In this document: piece after piece, positions 1 to 12,541 of the stretch
Numbering within the stretch: position 1 is the stretch's first letter
How the letters are laid out: each line of letters starts with the position of its first letter
Origin: Chamaecyparis obtusa
Taxonomy: Eukaryota > Streptophyta > Pinopsida > Cupressales > Cupressaceae
Assembly (NCBI GenBank): GCA_027943335.1
Contig: BSBK01002077.1
Location: 204,501 to 268,500 of the forward strand
Reading direction: 5' to 3'
Length of the DNA: 64,000 nucleotides
Position numbers and translations under genes: made by a program
Notes under the pieces: model-generated
What the model was told of the DNA's origin: nothing
Databases searched by the model: none
The model's input: only the letters and a program-made list of their open reading frames with translations

Positions 1-96
1 GTCCTAACCCACCTCTCTAGTTTGAAGGTGATATTAGAACTCAAAATGTTCAATTCGTGAATAGGCTCAATGTTATTGCGGGAGTCCACTTCATCC
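1..96 (-). mobile_element. Element K internal edge with degenerate primer site
   Basis: This is the first stretch of the interior of element K, read on the minus strand beyond its LTR. Positions 78-88 read TGGACTCCCGC on the minus strand, a gapped match to the tRNA-Arg(ACG)-type primer site TGGCGACTCCGCTGGGG. The related element I has a clearer version of that site at the same distance from its LTR. Nothing coding can be assigned in 96 bp. Confidence 0.35.
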
Positions 97-2407
97 TGTT
101 GGTTCCCCTTTTCATTTCTACTTGCAAGTTTACACTATTATTGACAACTTAATGTCACTGACTCTATCACCACTCCAAAGTCTACAAAGAAAAGGGCCAA
201 TTAACAAGGATCAAAGGGATCCTCCTACACTTTGAGCCTAGATGCTCAAGCGGGTGTACCCTTAATTCACTTCTTGAAAGGAATCACTAAATAATAAGCA
301 ATTATATCATTTACTGACTGATTTAAAAATTCTATCATTTGTATTATGTGTGTGTGATTGATGATGATGAACTGCTTCCAAAGAATGGACCAGTGCCTTA
401 ACCAAGGGCATAGAGTCATCAACAATGCATATCAACTGAAAATCCCAACTCAAATACTCTTGGACTTAGAATAAGTGCTTTTTCGATTATTCCTCTCCCT
501 CACATACATGGACATCAAATTCTTATCTAGCCATGAACTTATTGAAATCACCTCAAAGACTTTAATCCTAACTTTGTTAGGAACTCAAAGATGACTCCAC
601 AATACTCTTTGTTTACCATATGCTAACTCACTTTGTGACATTAACATATATGAGCCCAAGAATACAATAAGAAGACATACACAAATATAAGATTGGAATC
701 CAAGTGTATTCTCATTAAAATTTGCAGAATCAATACATTACCATAACAAAATGCTAGGAAACAAACCCTCAATCCAAGCTCTCCTTGTTTAGTCTTTTAC
801 ATTGACTTCCAATATACATCAACCACTACAAAATTCAAAATTCTATCATATATACCCCCTAGTCATCTTGGAATCCCAAAATAGGATGCAACAAGCTACA
901 AATGACTAGGGTTAGGGTTTAACCCACCAAACCAACCAAAATAAAATCATAATTTATTTCATTTGAGGGAAAACCAAGAAGCCTCAAGAAAACAAATCCC
1001 AGAAAGATCTGTAATCATGGTAATTCCTCTGACCTATGTACTGAAGATCATAAAATCATGAATTTTACCATGTTGAACAGGTAGATTATCCTCCTACAAC
1101 ATGCCTCGAGCAACTCCATCATAGTACAAAAACCCCTACAATCAATTAATAGACACCCAGGATCACTTTGCAATAGTCGACAAAATCAAAATCCAAATCT
1201 AGCCGCTCCAGCATTGAATTTTAGTCCTTCTTGTCGTTGGAAAACCTCTAAAAATATTCAAATTTGAATTACAACGGTTATCCAAACAGAGTTTAAAATG
1301 TGACTGTCGATCCAATTTCTTCCCAGTAGATTAGGTGGCCCGTAATTATCCTTTAATAGTCAACAAAACCCTTTAAAATCCATTTCCACCATTAATCCCT
1401 CGACCAATGAAAATCAAGCATGTCAGCAATGAATCAGCAAGCCTGGATCCACTCCGCATAAGCTTTAGATCAGACGGTGGTCTTATAATCTTATAGCTCT
1501 GACAGATCCTATGATATCTTACACCATCCATTAGATCATCCATACTGGCACCTCACTTGAATCTTTCAGGCCCACTGACATGTCCTTATCGCTTTCCAGC
1601 TCGGCCAATCAAAACAAAACACCTCAGCAACATGGTGGTAGACGGACCCACTGAGAACAAACCCATCGGCATCTAATCGGATGATGGGCGCATGATCGTA
1701 AGGGGAAAGAATATTCCCTATGATCACGCACTGACTTTCGATCACAAATCTCTAACCTCAGGCCCCACTGACATCATCCCTAATATAATAGTCTAATACC
1801 AAATCAATGGCTATCATATGATCTGATAAAGGAAGAATATTCCTTCCACTTTTATGCCATTCGTTGATCACAAAATGGACTAAAAGTTAGGCCTCGCTGA
1901 GAATTCCATGTCACTACTTGGCAACCAATAATATAATGCCATCTGTGCCATGTAGTAGTGGACCCACCCATTTGAAGAGCTACGTCATAAAGGAGAATCA
2001 ATGGTCATCATAAGATTGCATGCCTCTAACACATTCTATAAGAACACACACCCACCATTAGATTGAGATGTTGTCAGAGAGGCTGGGCTCAAGAAAATAC
2101 AAAGGTCGAAAATATTATGAAAAATCAAGGAATAGGACTTAGGGAATATTAACCACCGCCGGACTTAGGAAAAAATAAAAGGATGACCTCCACAGGGTGA
2201 TAAAATTAAAACACATGCCTTATAAGATTTTTAAGTGGCCCAAAAAGTAACACAAAAATAGATTTAAAACCAGGGCACACTAGGGTTTTGGACTCAAACA
2301 GCTAGATTTTGAATTTTTTGCCTAGGGTTTTAGCCAAAGACAGGAAAAATTATGCAGAGGCTAGAGGAAAAATGCTACTGTCATGAAATTTTTTGCATGT
2401 GCTAACA
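97..2407 (-). mobile_element. LTR of element K (same family as element I)
   Basis: On the minus strand it starts TGTTAGCACATGCAAAAAAT at 2,407 and ends CCAACA at 97. The start matches the LTR start of element I (TGTTAGCACGTGCAAAAAAT). Homology with the I LTR continues in patches: the TTACTTTTTGGG(C/T)CACTTAAAAA stretch near 2,250, several Tttcctaag-type stretches near 2,170, and a GTAGCTTGTTGCATCCTA stretch near 890. At 2.31 kb it is somewhat shorter than the 2.65-kb I LTRs. It cuts the reading frame of element H directly, with no polypurine tract before it, so it is best read as the 5' LTR of an element inserted into H whose remainder lies left of the window. The left end and length are less sure than the right end. 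Confidence 0.7.
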
Positions 2408-4580
2408 CATCCATCGGTGGATCAAACTCGTTAAGTTCATTATTTCTCTCTAGACTTACATTGGGTTTAGGTGCATATTGGTGAACAACATCAATATGTT
2501 TTTCTCTAATAAGCTCAGCTTCCTCTAGAATGGCTCTCCATTCATAGTCATTTGATTCTTCATCTATGCCTCTAGGAAATCTAAGAATGTGTGTAAAGTC
2601 AGGATGAATACCCCAAGAAGGGTTACCCTCAGATTTTGATTTGAATTCATACTCATGGGAATCTATTTCAAAATAACTACCACCTTCTTCTTTGTCTATT
2701 TGATTGCCTTCGAGATCAGCTGGTTCTTGTGGTGCAACTTTCTCTTGTTCTATAGTAGGTTCTTATGTTTCTACTACATTGATTCTTTTTGCTAGATCAT
2801 CTTCAGCTTCAAGGAGGTCTTTTATTTCTTTAGGAAAACACTCATAAGGAATGAGCTCATCAATGGTGTTTGAATCATCACTATCAGATTGTTCAGTTGT
2901 TTCTTCCTTTAGTTGATTTGTTGTGGATGGTTGAATCTGTTCTAAGACATGTGGGGAGTTCTTGATAAGATAGAAAGGCTTCTTCTTATATCCTAGACCT
3001 ATTGTATTCTTGTTGGTTTGACCATGGTGGTCAAGAGGTGATAGAAGACCCTTACCTTGTAGTCCTAGATGTCCTTTTCTAGCATATCCCATTTTTGTGA
3101 TCAATTTGTCCCCCGGTCCATATGACTTTTGAGGAATTTTTCTTGAAGTGGAGTCACATTTCTGGATTGATTGGGATTGAGGCTCATCCTTGTATAACCA
3201 TGCAATCATGGCTTCTTCTTCCTCAAACTCTTGTTTAGATACTTGTTCTGTGACAAAGCTTCCATTGAATATGACTTGGGATTCTTTATCTGTAGGTTTC
3301 ACTTTGTCAGAAGGTTGTCCATAAGATTTAGGGGACAACGTGAGAGATGTGAGAGATAAAACAGGTTCCATTGTGTATTCTCCCATACCATTTTCTTTGA
3401 TTTTGACTTCTTTAGCACTATCTTCCATTTTGGATGTTGAAGCAATGCCTTTCTGCTTAGTGGAAGATTCTTTGTTATTAGGAACAAGTTTATTAGCACT
3501 TTCTTTCAATGCATTACAAGTTGTGTATAGGTCTGCTGGAATCGTCACCTCTACTCCTTCATATGGAAATTTCACACATTGATGGTATGTGGAAGGAATA
3601 GCTCTCATTTCATGTATCCAAGGTCTTCCTAGAAGGATGTTGGAAGCCAAAGGTGGATCAAGAACTTGACATATGGTGTCTCTGATAACGGGTCATGTTC
3701 TGATAGGTAAGACAATAGTTCCCTTGGAAGATCTTTCTTGCTCAACATATGATTTGATAGTTATCTTCTTCTTAGGATCAATGGTAGCTTCAGAGAATCC
3801 CAATTGTGTGACCAAGCTGTAAGAGCAAATTTTGAGACCAGTGCCTCCATCTATCAACATGCATTTGACACAATGGTTTTGGATCAAGATTTCAATGTGC
3901 AAGGGCTGGTTATGCGGATGACTCAAGGAATTATCATCTTCCTCTAAAAAGGAGATATACTGGGGAGACGTGAGATGACCAACCATAGTCTGGAATCTGT
4001 CTAAATAAAGGTTTTTAGGAACATTCAATCCGAGTAGAGCTTTGTCTAGAATGGCTCTATGAGCTAGAGATATCCAAAGCAACTCAAACATGGAGATTTT
4101 TGCATTTGTATGTTGGAGTTGTTGGACAATACTCTATGATGTTGGTCTTGTGTCTTTAGGATTTGATGATTTAGAGGAAGCCTTTTATTTAGAAGCAGAT
4201 GAAAGATTAAAAGGTATCTTAGGGACATTGGATGAATCTGGGATTTGTCCTTGTAGATGTGCCTGAGCTTGTGATCGAGTAACTACATTTGCTGATTGAT
4301 TTTCTCTATCTTTTCTTACAATTTTGATGACATTGCAACACTCAGATAGACATGGTTCAACCATATTGATGACAACATTATTTCCAGAATAGGTATAATT
4401 GACTTTAGCACCCACATTAGGCTGAGAAGATGAATCTCCTTGACCATTTTTAGGAAAGGGCTCTGTGAATGTTGTATGATCATTATTGCTTTTATGATTG
4501 TTAATTACAATTTCTCAATTATCAATTTTGTCTTGTATGATGTGTTTTAGGCGTATGCAGTTATTAGTCTTATGAACCTT
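2408..4580 (-). pseudogene. Element H protease and G-patch region of Gag-Pol
   Basis: One minus-strand frame (blocks 4,415-4,185, 4,091-3,693, 3,650-2,763 and on to 2,408) with scattered stops. The N-terminal part has VTRSQ and then a KISMFELL...SLAHRAIL block, which in Tat-type Gypsy polyproteins precedes the protease. The retropepsin centre is LIDGGTGLKICS, close to the family DGG(S/T) active site, and the second hallmark is [13 protein letters not shown]-patch follows: [18 protein letters not shown], then NTIGLGY. G-patches after the protease are known in Tat-lineage elements, so this is expected domain order. The remainder is acidic and runs to PPMD, where the K LTR begins. No RT motif is visible. 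The zinc-finger area near 4,580 carries a frameshift relative to gag. Confidence 0.8.
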
Positions 4581-6080
4581 ATTCATAAAAGTTACGAAAA
4601 TCATTCTCTCTCCACCATTTTGGTTTAGGTTCAGGATCAAATACCTTTATCTCAGGCAAGGAGATGATGTTGTTGGCCAACATAGTCTTCATGGCAGATT
4701 CCAAGGATTCTCCAAGAGGAGTAAACTTACATTTAGGATCTATAGCCCAAGTTTTATAGTCAGATGGCTTCTTGTTAGATTATGTTGCTTTAGCTTTGGA
4801 AGCTTTGATGGCTTGGGTGCCAATAGTGAGATTGAAAGTGGGTACCTTAGATGGGGCACAGATAGTATCAACAATGCCATCTATGACAACACCCTTATTC
4901 TTATTCTAGTTTTTGCGTTTATCTTTAGAATTAGATCCAGATTCATACTTGTCCTTTTGAAGTGATGTGTCTCCTTTTTGCACAAGTACTTTCTCAATTA
5001 TGATTGCATTTTCTACCATTTTATCAAAAGATGTATGATCTTGCATTTGCAAATGGTAGTTGAGTTCTAGAACAAGATTGTTGATGAAAATTTCCAGCTT
5101 CTCAGTTTCTAGAATGGGTCTACAATATAGAGAAAGCTTCTTCCTCCATCATTTGAGAAAAGTTAGGAATGGTTCTCCTGAATTCTATTTCAGATTGTAG
5201 ATGTTGGTCATAGTGACCAGATGTTGGATGTTGTAGGAGTATCGTTGATAGAATAGTTTGATTAACTCCTTGAAAGTTTTAATAGTTGGAGGCATTTTTT
5301 AGAACCAATGAATAGCTGACCCTCCCAGAGATCAAAGGAAAAGATGCATTAGGTAGGTTTGTTCATGCATGAACTCCATAGATTGAGTACATAATTCTCT
5401 AACATGATCTTGAGGATCAGAGTTTCCATCATACTTATCGTATTTAGATATTTCCACTCACTTAGGGAATGGAAACATGTACAAGTCTTTATCAAATGGA
5501 AAAGGGCATAGAGCTTCCATGGAGAACTCCTTAGGTTCCTTTTCTTTTTTAGGTTTGTTAAGTTTGACTTGCATGGCATGCATTTGTTTCATCATAGAAG
5601 TGATTGTAGTTTCTTCCTCATGTGTAATGATATCTTCAATGTTAAAGTTGGAAGGAAGTTTAGCCCCTTGACAAGCTAACTCTAGGAAGTATGTTTCTCT
5701 ATCTTCCTTCAAGAAATGCCTCATCATTTTCTTGAAGTCATCATCATTTTGATATCAAGAAATTTCAGAAGGTGTGGGTTCTTGATCCACACCATGTTGA
5801 GAGTGATTTCCTTGAGACCCGTGGTTTGTCCCTCCTTGAGACATTTTAGGATTTTTAGGACTCCCTGGGATAGATTGATGTAGAGTTTGTTGATCACCTC
5901 TATGGGTTGATGGAGGGGGGGGAGGTAACTAGTTTTTAATTGAAGATTTTCGAGACCATCATCTTCATAAAGACCTAAATTTTAGAGTTGTTCAAAGGTT
6001 GGACCCACGTGAGTAGAAAAAGGTAAGGTATTGGGTGCTTCTCCAGATTTCTTGTGTGAGGAAGCTCTAGTTTCCACCAT
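4580..6080 (-). pseudogene. Element H gag
   Basis: Gag capsid region of a Gypsy element. It probably starts at the MVETRAS methionine (6,080). The clearest part runs in one frame from 5,727 to about 4,585 and includes KYDGNSDPQDHVRELC and a conserved IKTFKELIKLFYQRY block, as in Retrotrans_gag proteins. The end has a degenerate Tat-type zinc finger (KVHKTNNCIRLKHIIQD), reached through a frameshift. Further stops occur in the capsid frame, and most replace expected Q (TAG, TAA) or R (TGA in LRSLGG and LKRWRKK). A frame change between 5,980 and 5,730 lies near a run of eight G (plus strand about 5,920). The function in life would be particle assembly and RNA packaging; this copy is dead. Confidence 0.75.
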
Positions 6081-8610
6081 TAACCTTGGATGAAGCAAAA
6101 GAGAAAGATGAAGACACTGAAGAATGACTTGATTCAAGAAGATCGAATAATGCAACCTTGTCAAGATTGGATTGATTGAAGAATAGATTGGATGTAAATG
6201 AAGGATATTGTGCCCTAGTATTATGGTTAGATACCCAAAAGATGGTGGACACGAGCTCACAACACTTAGCCATTTTGTATGAAGATTGAATTTGAAGATA
6301 ATTTTGACACAAGATGAAAAAGACTCAAATCGATAAATCAGAAGGCTAAATCAGACTCAAGAGACCACTTCAAGTAAATGATCGAATTCTTTCTAGTTTC
6401 TGCTATGCTCCTAACACAGTGAATATTTTGACAGAATCTGGAAATAGGCTGCAAAAATAGGATTCTTGACAAATTTTGAAGGCTTCTAACAACTTTGACT
6501 TTAGCTTTGATACGAGTTTTGAAATTTTAGGATGACTTTTGACACCATAAAGGATTTTTGCTTCAGATTTGCAATTTTTCAGTTTTCAATTTCAGATTGT
6601 TTGTAAGATATCCTCTATTTAAGTTTGTAGATTTGTGTAATAGTTTAGGATTGTTCATTTCCAAAGGACCAAATAGATAGCAAACATGTAGAACAACAAG
6701 CAAAGGGAAGCAAGAAATCATCTCAAAAAAATGAACAAGGGAAAAAGCAACCTTGCACATGAACAAGCAATAGTGACTTATTGTGCTAATCCCTAGGAAT
6801 GCTAATTGTGTATGTTCTCAAAAGTTTTTCAATAACACACATAGTCCTAGAAAATGAAAAATTGGCCTCGCTAAGGTTTATAGTAATGGTCCGACTCTAC
6901 AACTTTTATGATCTCAAGAGGGAAAACTCCAATCCAAGCACACCAAGGTTTTGACATAGTCCAAGAATTTAATGAATCAAGATCTGCTAGGGAGATCTGA
7001 CAGCCCAACAAGAGACCACACCTGTGAAGATTTCTTCCATAAGGATATTTATATAGTGGTTATTGCTACCATGGCCAAAATGGCTATTACCACTTGAGGT
7101 TCCATCCACGTGGTTGACCCAATAAAGGGAATGTCCACTATGGTTAACCCTCTCTAAAGGTGACTCACAAAAGATACCACATGGGGACTTGGTCCAGATC
7201 CAAGGATTTGAGTTTTTGATATTACCCAAAAAGGGAGTAGAGCATAATCCTCTAGCCTTATCACTTTTACCCAAACACACTAGATAGATTAATCCAACAT
7301 GCTAAGACTAAAATTATCTCACCAAGATTTGTGATGTCAACAACTATGTCTATCAATGTCTCTGGAGAGATAATGTATCGATCAAAAGCTAAGGACCAAA
7401 CCCAGTAGAATGTGAGACAATCACAGTATCCTCCCTACCTAAAAGGGGATCTATCATCAAGAAGAGCTTTGCATGCATGAACAATAAAATGAATCCCACT
7501 CTCTCAATATCATCCACAAATAGTGTTCATAGGGCCTATTTACTATGTGTAACAGATATGCAAAAGGAAAATCTATGTTTGTTTTATAGCCCAAAACTGA
7601 AGTGTGAATTATGAAAGTTGTAAAGGCACTCAAGCTTGACACAAGAGAGTTCATTTTATCTCCAAATCGAAGTGTTATCAGATTTAACAAAATACCTGAG
7701 TTCCTCACAATGCACTTAGTAGATTTTTACCTATTTTAGCAATTTTTGAGCATTTGTCTTCTATCTTTTGTACCCACAGGATGTACGTGCACCTGCACCT
7801 ACAAACCATTGTTATGAAAAAATTACCTATTATTGTACATGAAACCCACTGTTATAAAAATTCATCAAAAAAGAAACACAACTTGTCAACCCCACATGGT
7901 AGAAAATTAGGTTTGTCAAAGATAATATGTCATTTGATAATCGAAAAACCTGCTATCATAAAAAATCAGATTCTGACTAGTCTTCACTAAATAAATCATA
8001 ACTTTTGCAAATCAAGATAAAATTAATTAAAACCAATGGAAAATGAAAGATAACTCAAATAAATTTCCAAAAATATAAATTTAGGATCTATATCATGTCA
8101 TATGTGCATGTAGGTTAATAAAAACATCAGTCAGAATTCATAAAATCAGGTTCTGACCAGTCTGCACTAAAATAATCATAACTTTTTTTAAATGAAGATA
8201 AAATTAATCCAAGCCAATGTAAAATGAAAGCTAACTCAAATAACTTTCTAGAAATATAAATTTTGGATCTGTATCATGTCATATGTACATGTACCAAAAA
8301 AAACATCAGTCGAATTTCATAAAATCAGGTTTTGACGAGTCTGCACTAAAATGATCATAACTTTTGTAAATCAAAATGAAATTAATCAAAACCAAAGGAA
8401 AATGAAATCTAACTCAAATACCTACCATAGATATAAATTTTGGATCTTTATCATGTCATATTTGCATGTACCAATAAAAATACCAATCAGATTTTTGGAA
8501 AAACAACTTAGAAATTTATCACAAAATTCATAAAAATTAACCTTGTGGTCATGGGTTCAAGAAAAATGATAGAAATTTGATAGAATAGAATAGAATGGAA
8601 ACCCATTTCA
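6081..8610 (-). mobile_element. Element H untranslated leader
   Basis: This 2.5-kb stretch lies between the primer site and gag of element H. No domain is recognisable in it on either strand, and the short ORFs here look like chance. It includes the three-copy 180-bp repeat. The assignment as leader rests on position only. Confidence 0.5.
7967..8505. repeat. Tandem repeat, three copies of about 180 bp
   Basis: Copies start at 7,967, 8,147 and 8,326 with CAG(A/G)TTCTGAC-type sequence followed by a CTGCACTAAAATAATCATAAC-type block. Each copy holds AATGAAA(G/T)(A/C)TAACTCAAATA and ends near ATCATGTCATATGTGCATGTA. The spacing is 180 and 179 bp, and the third copy fades near 8,505. It sits between the primer site and gag of element H. 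Confidence 0.85.
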
Positions 8611-8630
8611 GGGCCCCACAGTGCGCACCA
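8611..8630 (-). promoter_or_regulatory. Primer binding site, tRNA-Lys type (element H)
   Basis: On the minus strand the sequence TGGTGCGCACTGTGGGGCCC lies four bases after the LTR end. It resembles the complement of plant tRNA-Lys(CTT), TGGCGCCCACCGTGGGGCTC, with four mismatches, so minus-strand DNA synthesis was probably primed by tRNA-Lys. Confidence 0.6.
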
Positions 8631-8634
8631 GAAA

Positions 8635-9898
8635 TGTGTGTGTGAAAATTGTACTTAGCTATGGACACAACACTTTAGTAAAATATTAGAGGTTAGCAAA
8701 TCAAAGAAATCTGTAAATAAATGAAACTAAGCTAACCAGATGATTTACTACCTTCTAGTAGGTGCGAGTATGGTATTCTTAGATTACACCGAGATCAGTG
8801 ATAATGAAACACCTAAATGAAGGATTTAAAATGATGAAAGCAATGAAATATGAATGCAAATTAATCTTTTTTTTGGATTTTTGATGCAATTAGATGAAAA
8901 ACTTGATATGAAACTAATCTAGAATGAATTGAAATGATATGAAATTAATCTAACAATGCTATGAAGATGAATGAAAAATTATGAAAAAGCTATGAAAAAC
9001 TATGAAATGATCTCACAAAATTGCTTGTCGTAAAAGCTTTGTTCTTCAGTTGTAAATTCGCCAAAGTAATTGTGCAAATTCGAGAGATAATTTGTGAAGA
9101 GTTGAGCCTTGATTTTATAAAAATCCAGGGCTTGAGGATGCATTGAGAAAAGCCATAAATCACTCTTGATAAACTCAGGTTGATTTTTGAGTCAACAAGA
9201 AATTAGAAATAGATTAACTCACAAAATCATGCAAAAATAGCTTTTAACTCAAAATAGAGTTTTAGATCAATTTCCAACTCACAATCACATGTTGAGTTTA
9301 GAAAGTTAACAAATTGAAATTGAAAATTGATTTAAAGTTAACTATTTTTCTGATTGTGTATGATTTAATATGAATTAATTTAATAAAGAAAGTGATTTAT
9401 TTTCAACTTAACTGATTTTTAAATTTAAAATAACTTATTTATGGGTTAATCAATTATTTAACCAAACTTTATTCCAATTAAATCATTAAATTTGACAACT
9501 TTGGTTTTAAATCAATTAAATAAATATTCAATTGATTGTTTGTAATAATTTTGATTTATTGTCAAAATAAAAACAATATTAATTAGGAATAAATGCAATT
9601 AAAACTAATTAAATAATAAAGTGGCAGAATTAAATCTGATTAATTAAATATTCAAAATATTTAATTTATCAAACTTTAGGATAAATAGGGTTTATTGCCA
9701 AATAATATTCAATTAAAGATAATTAGGATAAATAGGAGTATTCAAGGAATATTCCCTGATGCAAAATTAAGATAATCAATTAGGTTTTTGATAAACAGAT
9801 GTGCAGGTGTGCCTTAGGTTAGGACTTTGATGTCAATTTCGATCGAATTATTGATGTAAGAGGTTAATGAAGCTATAGCCCATTTTTGGGGTATTACA
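8635..9898 (-). mobile_element. 5' LTR of element H
   Basis: On the minus strand it begins TGTAATACCCCAAAAATGGG at 9,898 and ends in CACACA at 8,635, followed by the tRNA-Lys-type primer site. The centre is very AT-rich (9,300-9,720). Its first bases supply the stop codon that closes the ORF of element E, showing that this LTR interrupts E. No second copy is in the window, so both ends are inferred from the TG...CA termini and the primer site. Confidence 0.65.
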
Positions 9899-10914
9899 CT
9901 TGGCTCCTGTGTTGCAATATGTGTGACAGGGCACTAGGCGCCACCTCTTGCTTGTCCTTATCTGACTTCTCCATTGCTACATTAGGATCCTCTGCTACCG
10001 GGGGAATAGGAGCCTCAAAATCAAGAACTGGAGGGGGAGCAACCTTACAAGCTTCTTCCAATTTGACCTTAAGGTCCTCAATTTCTTCCTCCATGACTTG
10101 GATCTTCATCAGACTATTCTCCCTATCTTTTTCTAGTAACATGGCCTCATCATACAACTTGCCATATCTATTGGAAAGTTGTGCATTCTTTGCCTCATTG
10201 AGGTGAGAAAAATGTGTGAAAGCCTTTTGTGTTCTTGGGGCCAAGGACCACATTGCTAGAATCTACGATCAGGGATCATATCCACATCCCCTTATCATTT
10301 CTCCAATCTATGTCTAATGAGACAATTGGGCCTCTAGCTACCTTCTAATCTAATCAATAATGAATGTAGAGGCTAGATCCCATCCTGGGACAAGTAACAT
10401 CCCACTTGACTTGACAAGCTTCCTAGCCTCATCCACTATTATGCTCTCTAGACTAGGATCATATGTGGCCAGGGATTTTAAATCTTCATTATTGGGGTCA
10501 TTCCCATCTATGATTTAAACTTGACTCCTCAACTCCTGTTGTTTCTTTCTTCTTCCCTTCCCTGATTTTCTTCCTTAGCTAGTGATGGTAGGGCCTATCA
10601 CCAAGAATGACAATAGCTACTCTGTCAATCCTTTTCTTTGGACCCCTCCTATGAAATGGTTCTACTTTTTCAATCATCTACCTCTTCTAAGGAGGTTCAC
10701 TTTCATCCCCTATCTCTAAGGCCTCTTGTCCCTGTTCTTCGCTAGGAGGTTCATTTTCTTGAGGAGGATTTTCTTCCTCATAAGACTCTTCACTTCCCTC
10801 CTCATACTCAGAAGATGAGTATTACTTCTTGACTTCCATCTTCTCATCAAATTGTGCCTCTATTTGATTGGATAGAGTTTCATACATCTCTACCATCTTT
10901 TTTATTCTGGCAAT
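9899..10914 (-). pseudogene. Element E ORF, downstream part
   Basis: Continuation, on the minus strand, of the ORF that begins at 28,004, beyond the D insertion. It begins with a short amphipathic stretch (MVEMYETLSNQIEAQFDEKM), followed by a Glu-rich acidic block and a basic block. After stops and frame changes comes a clean coiled-coil segment (10,253-9,894) containing LYDEAMLLEKDRENSLMKIQ and a Pro-rich tail. I do not recognise the family. No RT, integrase or zinc knuckle is visible. The frame is open up to the H LTR at 9,898, so the true C-terminus is lost or lies left of the window. It is probably a retroelement-borne protein rather than a host gene, because its other half lies between repeats as well. 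Confidence 0.5.
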
Positions 10915-12520
10915 TGATGTAACATAGACCTAGATATACAATTCTTCTAGGTCTTCCTAGAATCACTTAGACTACACTCCTATCCCTTAGGGATCTATCC
11001 TAATCCTTACCAAGAAGTCTATGACATCAAAGATTTGATAATGTTCTTTGCTCTAGGAACTTCTCTATTCCCTCCTAACACAGCTCATCCCTATGAGAAA
11101 TAGAAATGAAATCCTTTAGAAACCTCAAGTGGAGAGGAGGATTGCTATATAATCAAAATGTATTAGAAACCCATCATATTCCCATTTCCAACAACTTCAT
11201 TCTCATCGCTAAGAAAATTTTACTTGCTGACTGGTATAAAAGGGCTACTAGATTTAGGAGGCCTAATTGGCCTAAATCTGGTTATAACTCCAATCTTTCC
11301 TTAACACCACACCCAAACTCTTATTGATTCAAGTACCCTTTTGAAAGGGCTTGAAGATTTTGTTGGTCTCCAACTCCCATACCGTCTATACAAGTCCTAC
11401 TAAAAATAGGGCTAGAAATGAGGGTTTGTAAGCTCACTGTCTGCAACAGTGAGGGTTTGGCATTTGTTTTTGTTCCCTCAGTCCTCCAAGATTTCTCTAC
11501 ATTGGAGATGACATTTCTAGCATCTAGCCTCCTCTCCACATCCTTTGATTGAAGCTCTAAAATCTTTCAATCACTATGCATTCCCTGCAACCACTAACTG
11601 ATCCCTAACCAAACATAAAAGCTTGCCTAGGGCATCAAACTAAAAATAGCTCTTGAGAATTTTAGGGCCCCTCCTTTGGACATCCTATGGTACAAGGAGT
11701 CTAGACATGAATCCCAATGGACCCATACAGTTTGTATGGTGGGAAGGTGCTCTAGATCTCCATTCTTCTAAACTCTGTCAAGGCTAATCTGAGACAGAAC
11801 AAAATAAAGAATAAAAAAGAAAGACTAACTAAAACTTGAATTGAAATGCTAGAAACTATTCTATGAATTAAAATGCATTAGAAAACATCACATGCAAGAA
11901 TTACAATCGGGATTTTCAATCCATCTTAGGCTCTGCCATGCCAAAATCTATATCACTGTCAAAAACAATTACAAAAATTTGTAATAGTCCAACTTTCTCC
12001 TCCATACTACACACTTCCCCATGCATGGGAATTAGTGTTTGTTTAGTTTTGTACTCCCTCCTTGGTTTTAGGTCACAAGGATTGAGCTAGACCTCCAAGT
12101 ATGCTGGTTACAAGATTTGCAAAGAAAACTGTCATGACAACTTTGCAAATTGTCAAGCAATTTTTGACAAATGGCTAAGAAAATCATCTAAGACTCAAGG
12201 GCACTCAACCCTGAGTAAACTAAGGTCACACACATTATGGAAACCCTTAGAAAAATAAACAAAAGGTCATGAGGATAACAAGTATTCCACTATCCACAAT
12301 TTTATCAATCTAGCAAACTAAGCTAGTTTGGCTCACTTGGTGACCAAAACACACCTCACACTAAGACCTAGGGAGAGCCAAATAAGAAGACCACACATTA
12401 AGCAGACCAAAACAAGGAATATGACTACACCCTAGTCTAGTGGCCTGGCTAGTGCCACTACAAGCCAAAATTTAGGCACACACTAGGTACCACACTAGCC
12501 CTACCTAGGTGTCCTCACCA
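10915..12520 (-). mobile_element. 3' LTR of element D
   Basis: A 1,606-bp direct repeat of 24,753-26,406. On the plus strand both begin TGATGTAACATAGACC and end GTGTCCTCACCA, so on the element's strand they start TGGTGAGGACAC and end TTACATCA. A minus-strand TATA-like sequence (TTATATAGC) lies at 11,143-11,151. Relative to the other copy it lacks a segment near 11,020 and one unit of a 21-bp duplication near 12,130. Short ORFs on both strands here recur in the other LTR only because the LTRs are copies. Confidence 0.92.
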
Positions 12521-12535
12521 TACTCCCCCAAAGAC
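12521..12535 (-). promoter_or_regulatory. Polypurine tract of element D
   Basis: On the minus strand the sequence GTCTTTGGGGGAGTA abuts the TGGTGAGG start of the 3' LTR. The GGGGGAG core is a typical plus-strand primer for an LTR element. Confidence 0.7.
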
Positions 12536-12541
12536 AAAAGC

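Larger units (their letters stand above)
2408..9898 (-). mobile_element. Element H: Tat-like Ty3/Gypsy element, 5' part
   Basis: Minus-strand element with, in order, a 5' LTR (9,898-8,635), a tRNA-Lys-type primer site, a long leader with a 180-bp tandem repeat, gag, an aspartic protease region and a G-patch region. The frame is then interrupted at 2,407 by the LTR of element K. RT, RNase H and integrase are not in the window and should lie to the left if the element was autonomous. Its right edge interrupts the ORF of element E, so H inserted into E. Its own target duplication cannot be checked because the left end is outside. Confidence 0.75.

Noticed and set aside
11235..11243. Canonical TATAAAAGG in the D LTRs (also 25,100-25,108)
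   Set aside because: It is on the strand opposite to the element. An antisense promoter is possible but nothing else supports it.
11106..11327. Plus-strand ORF conserved at 24,971-25,192
   Set aside because: Both copies lie in the two LTRs of element D. Conservation reflects LTR duplication, not coding.
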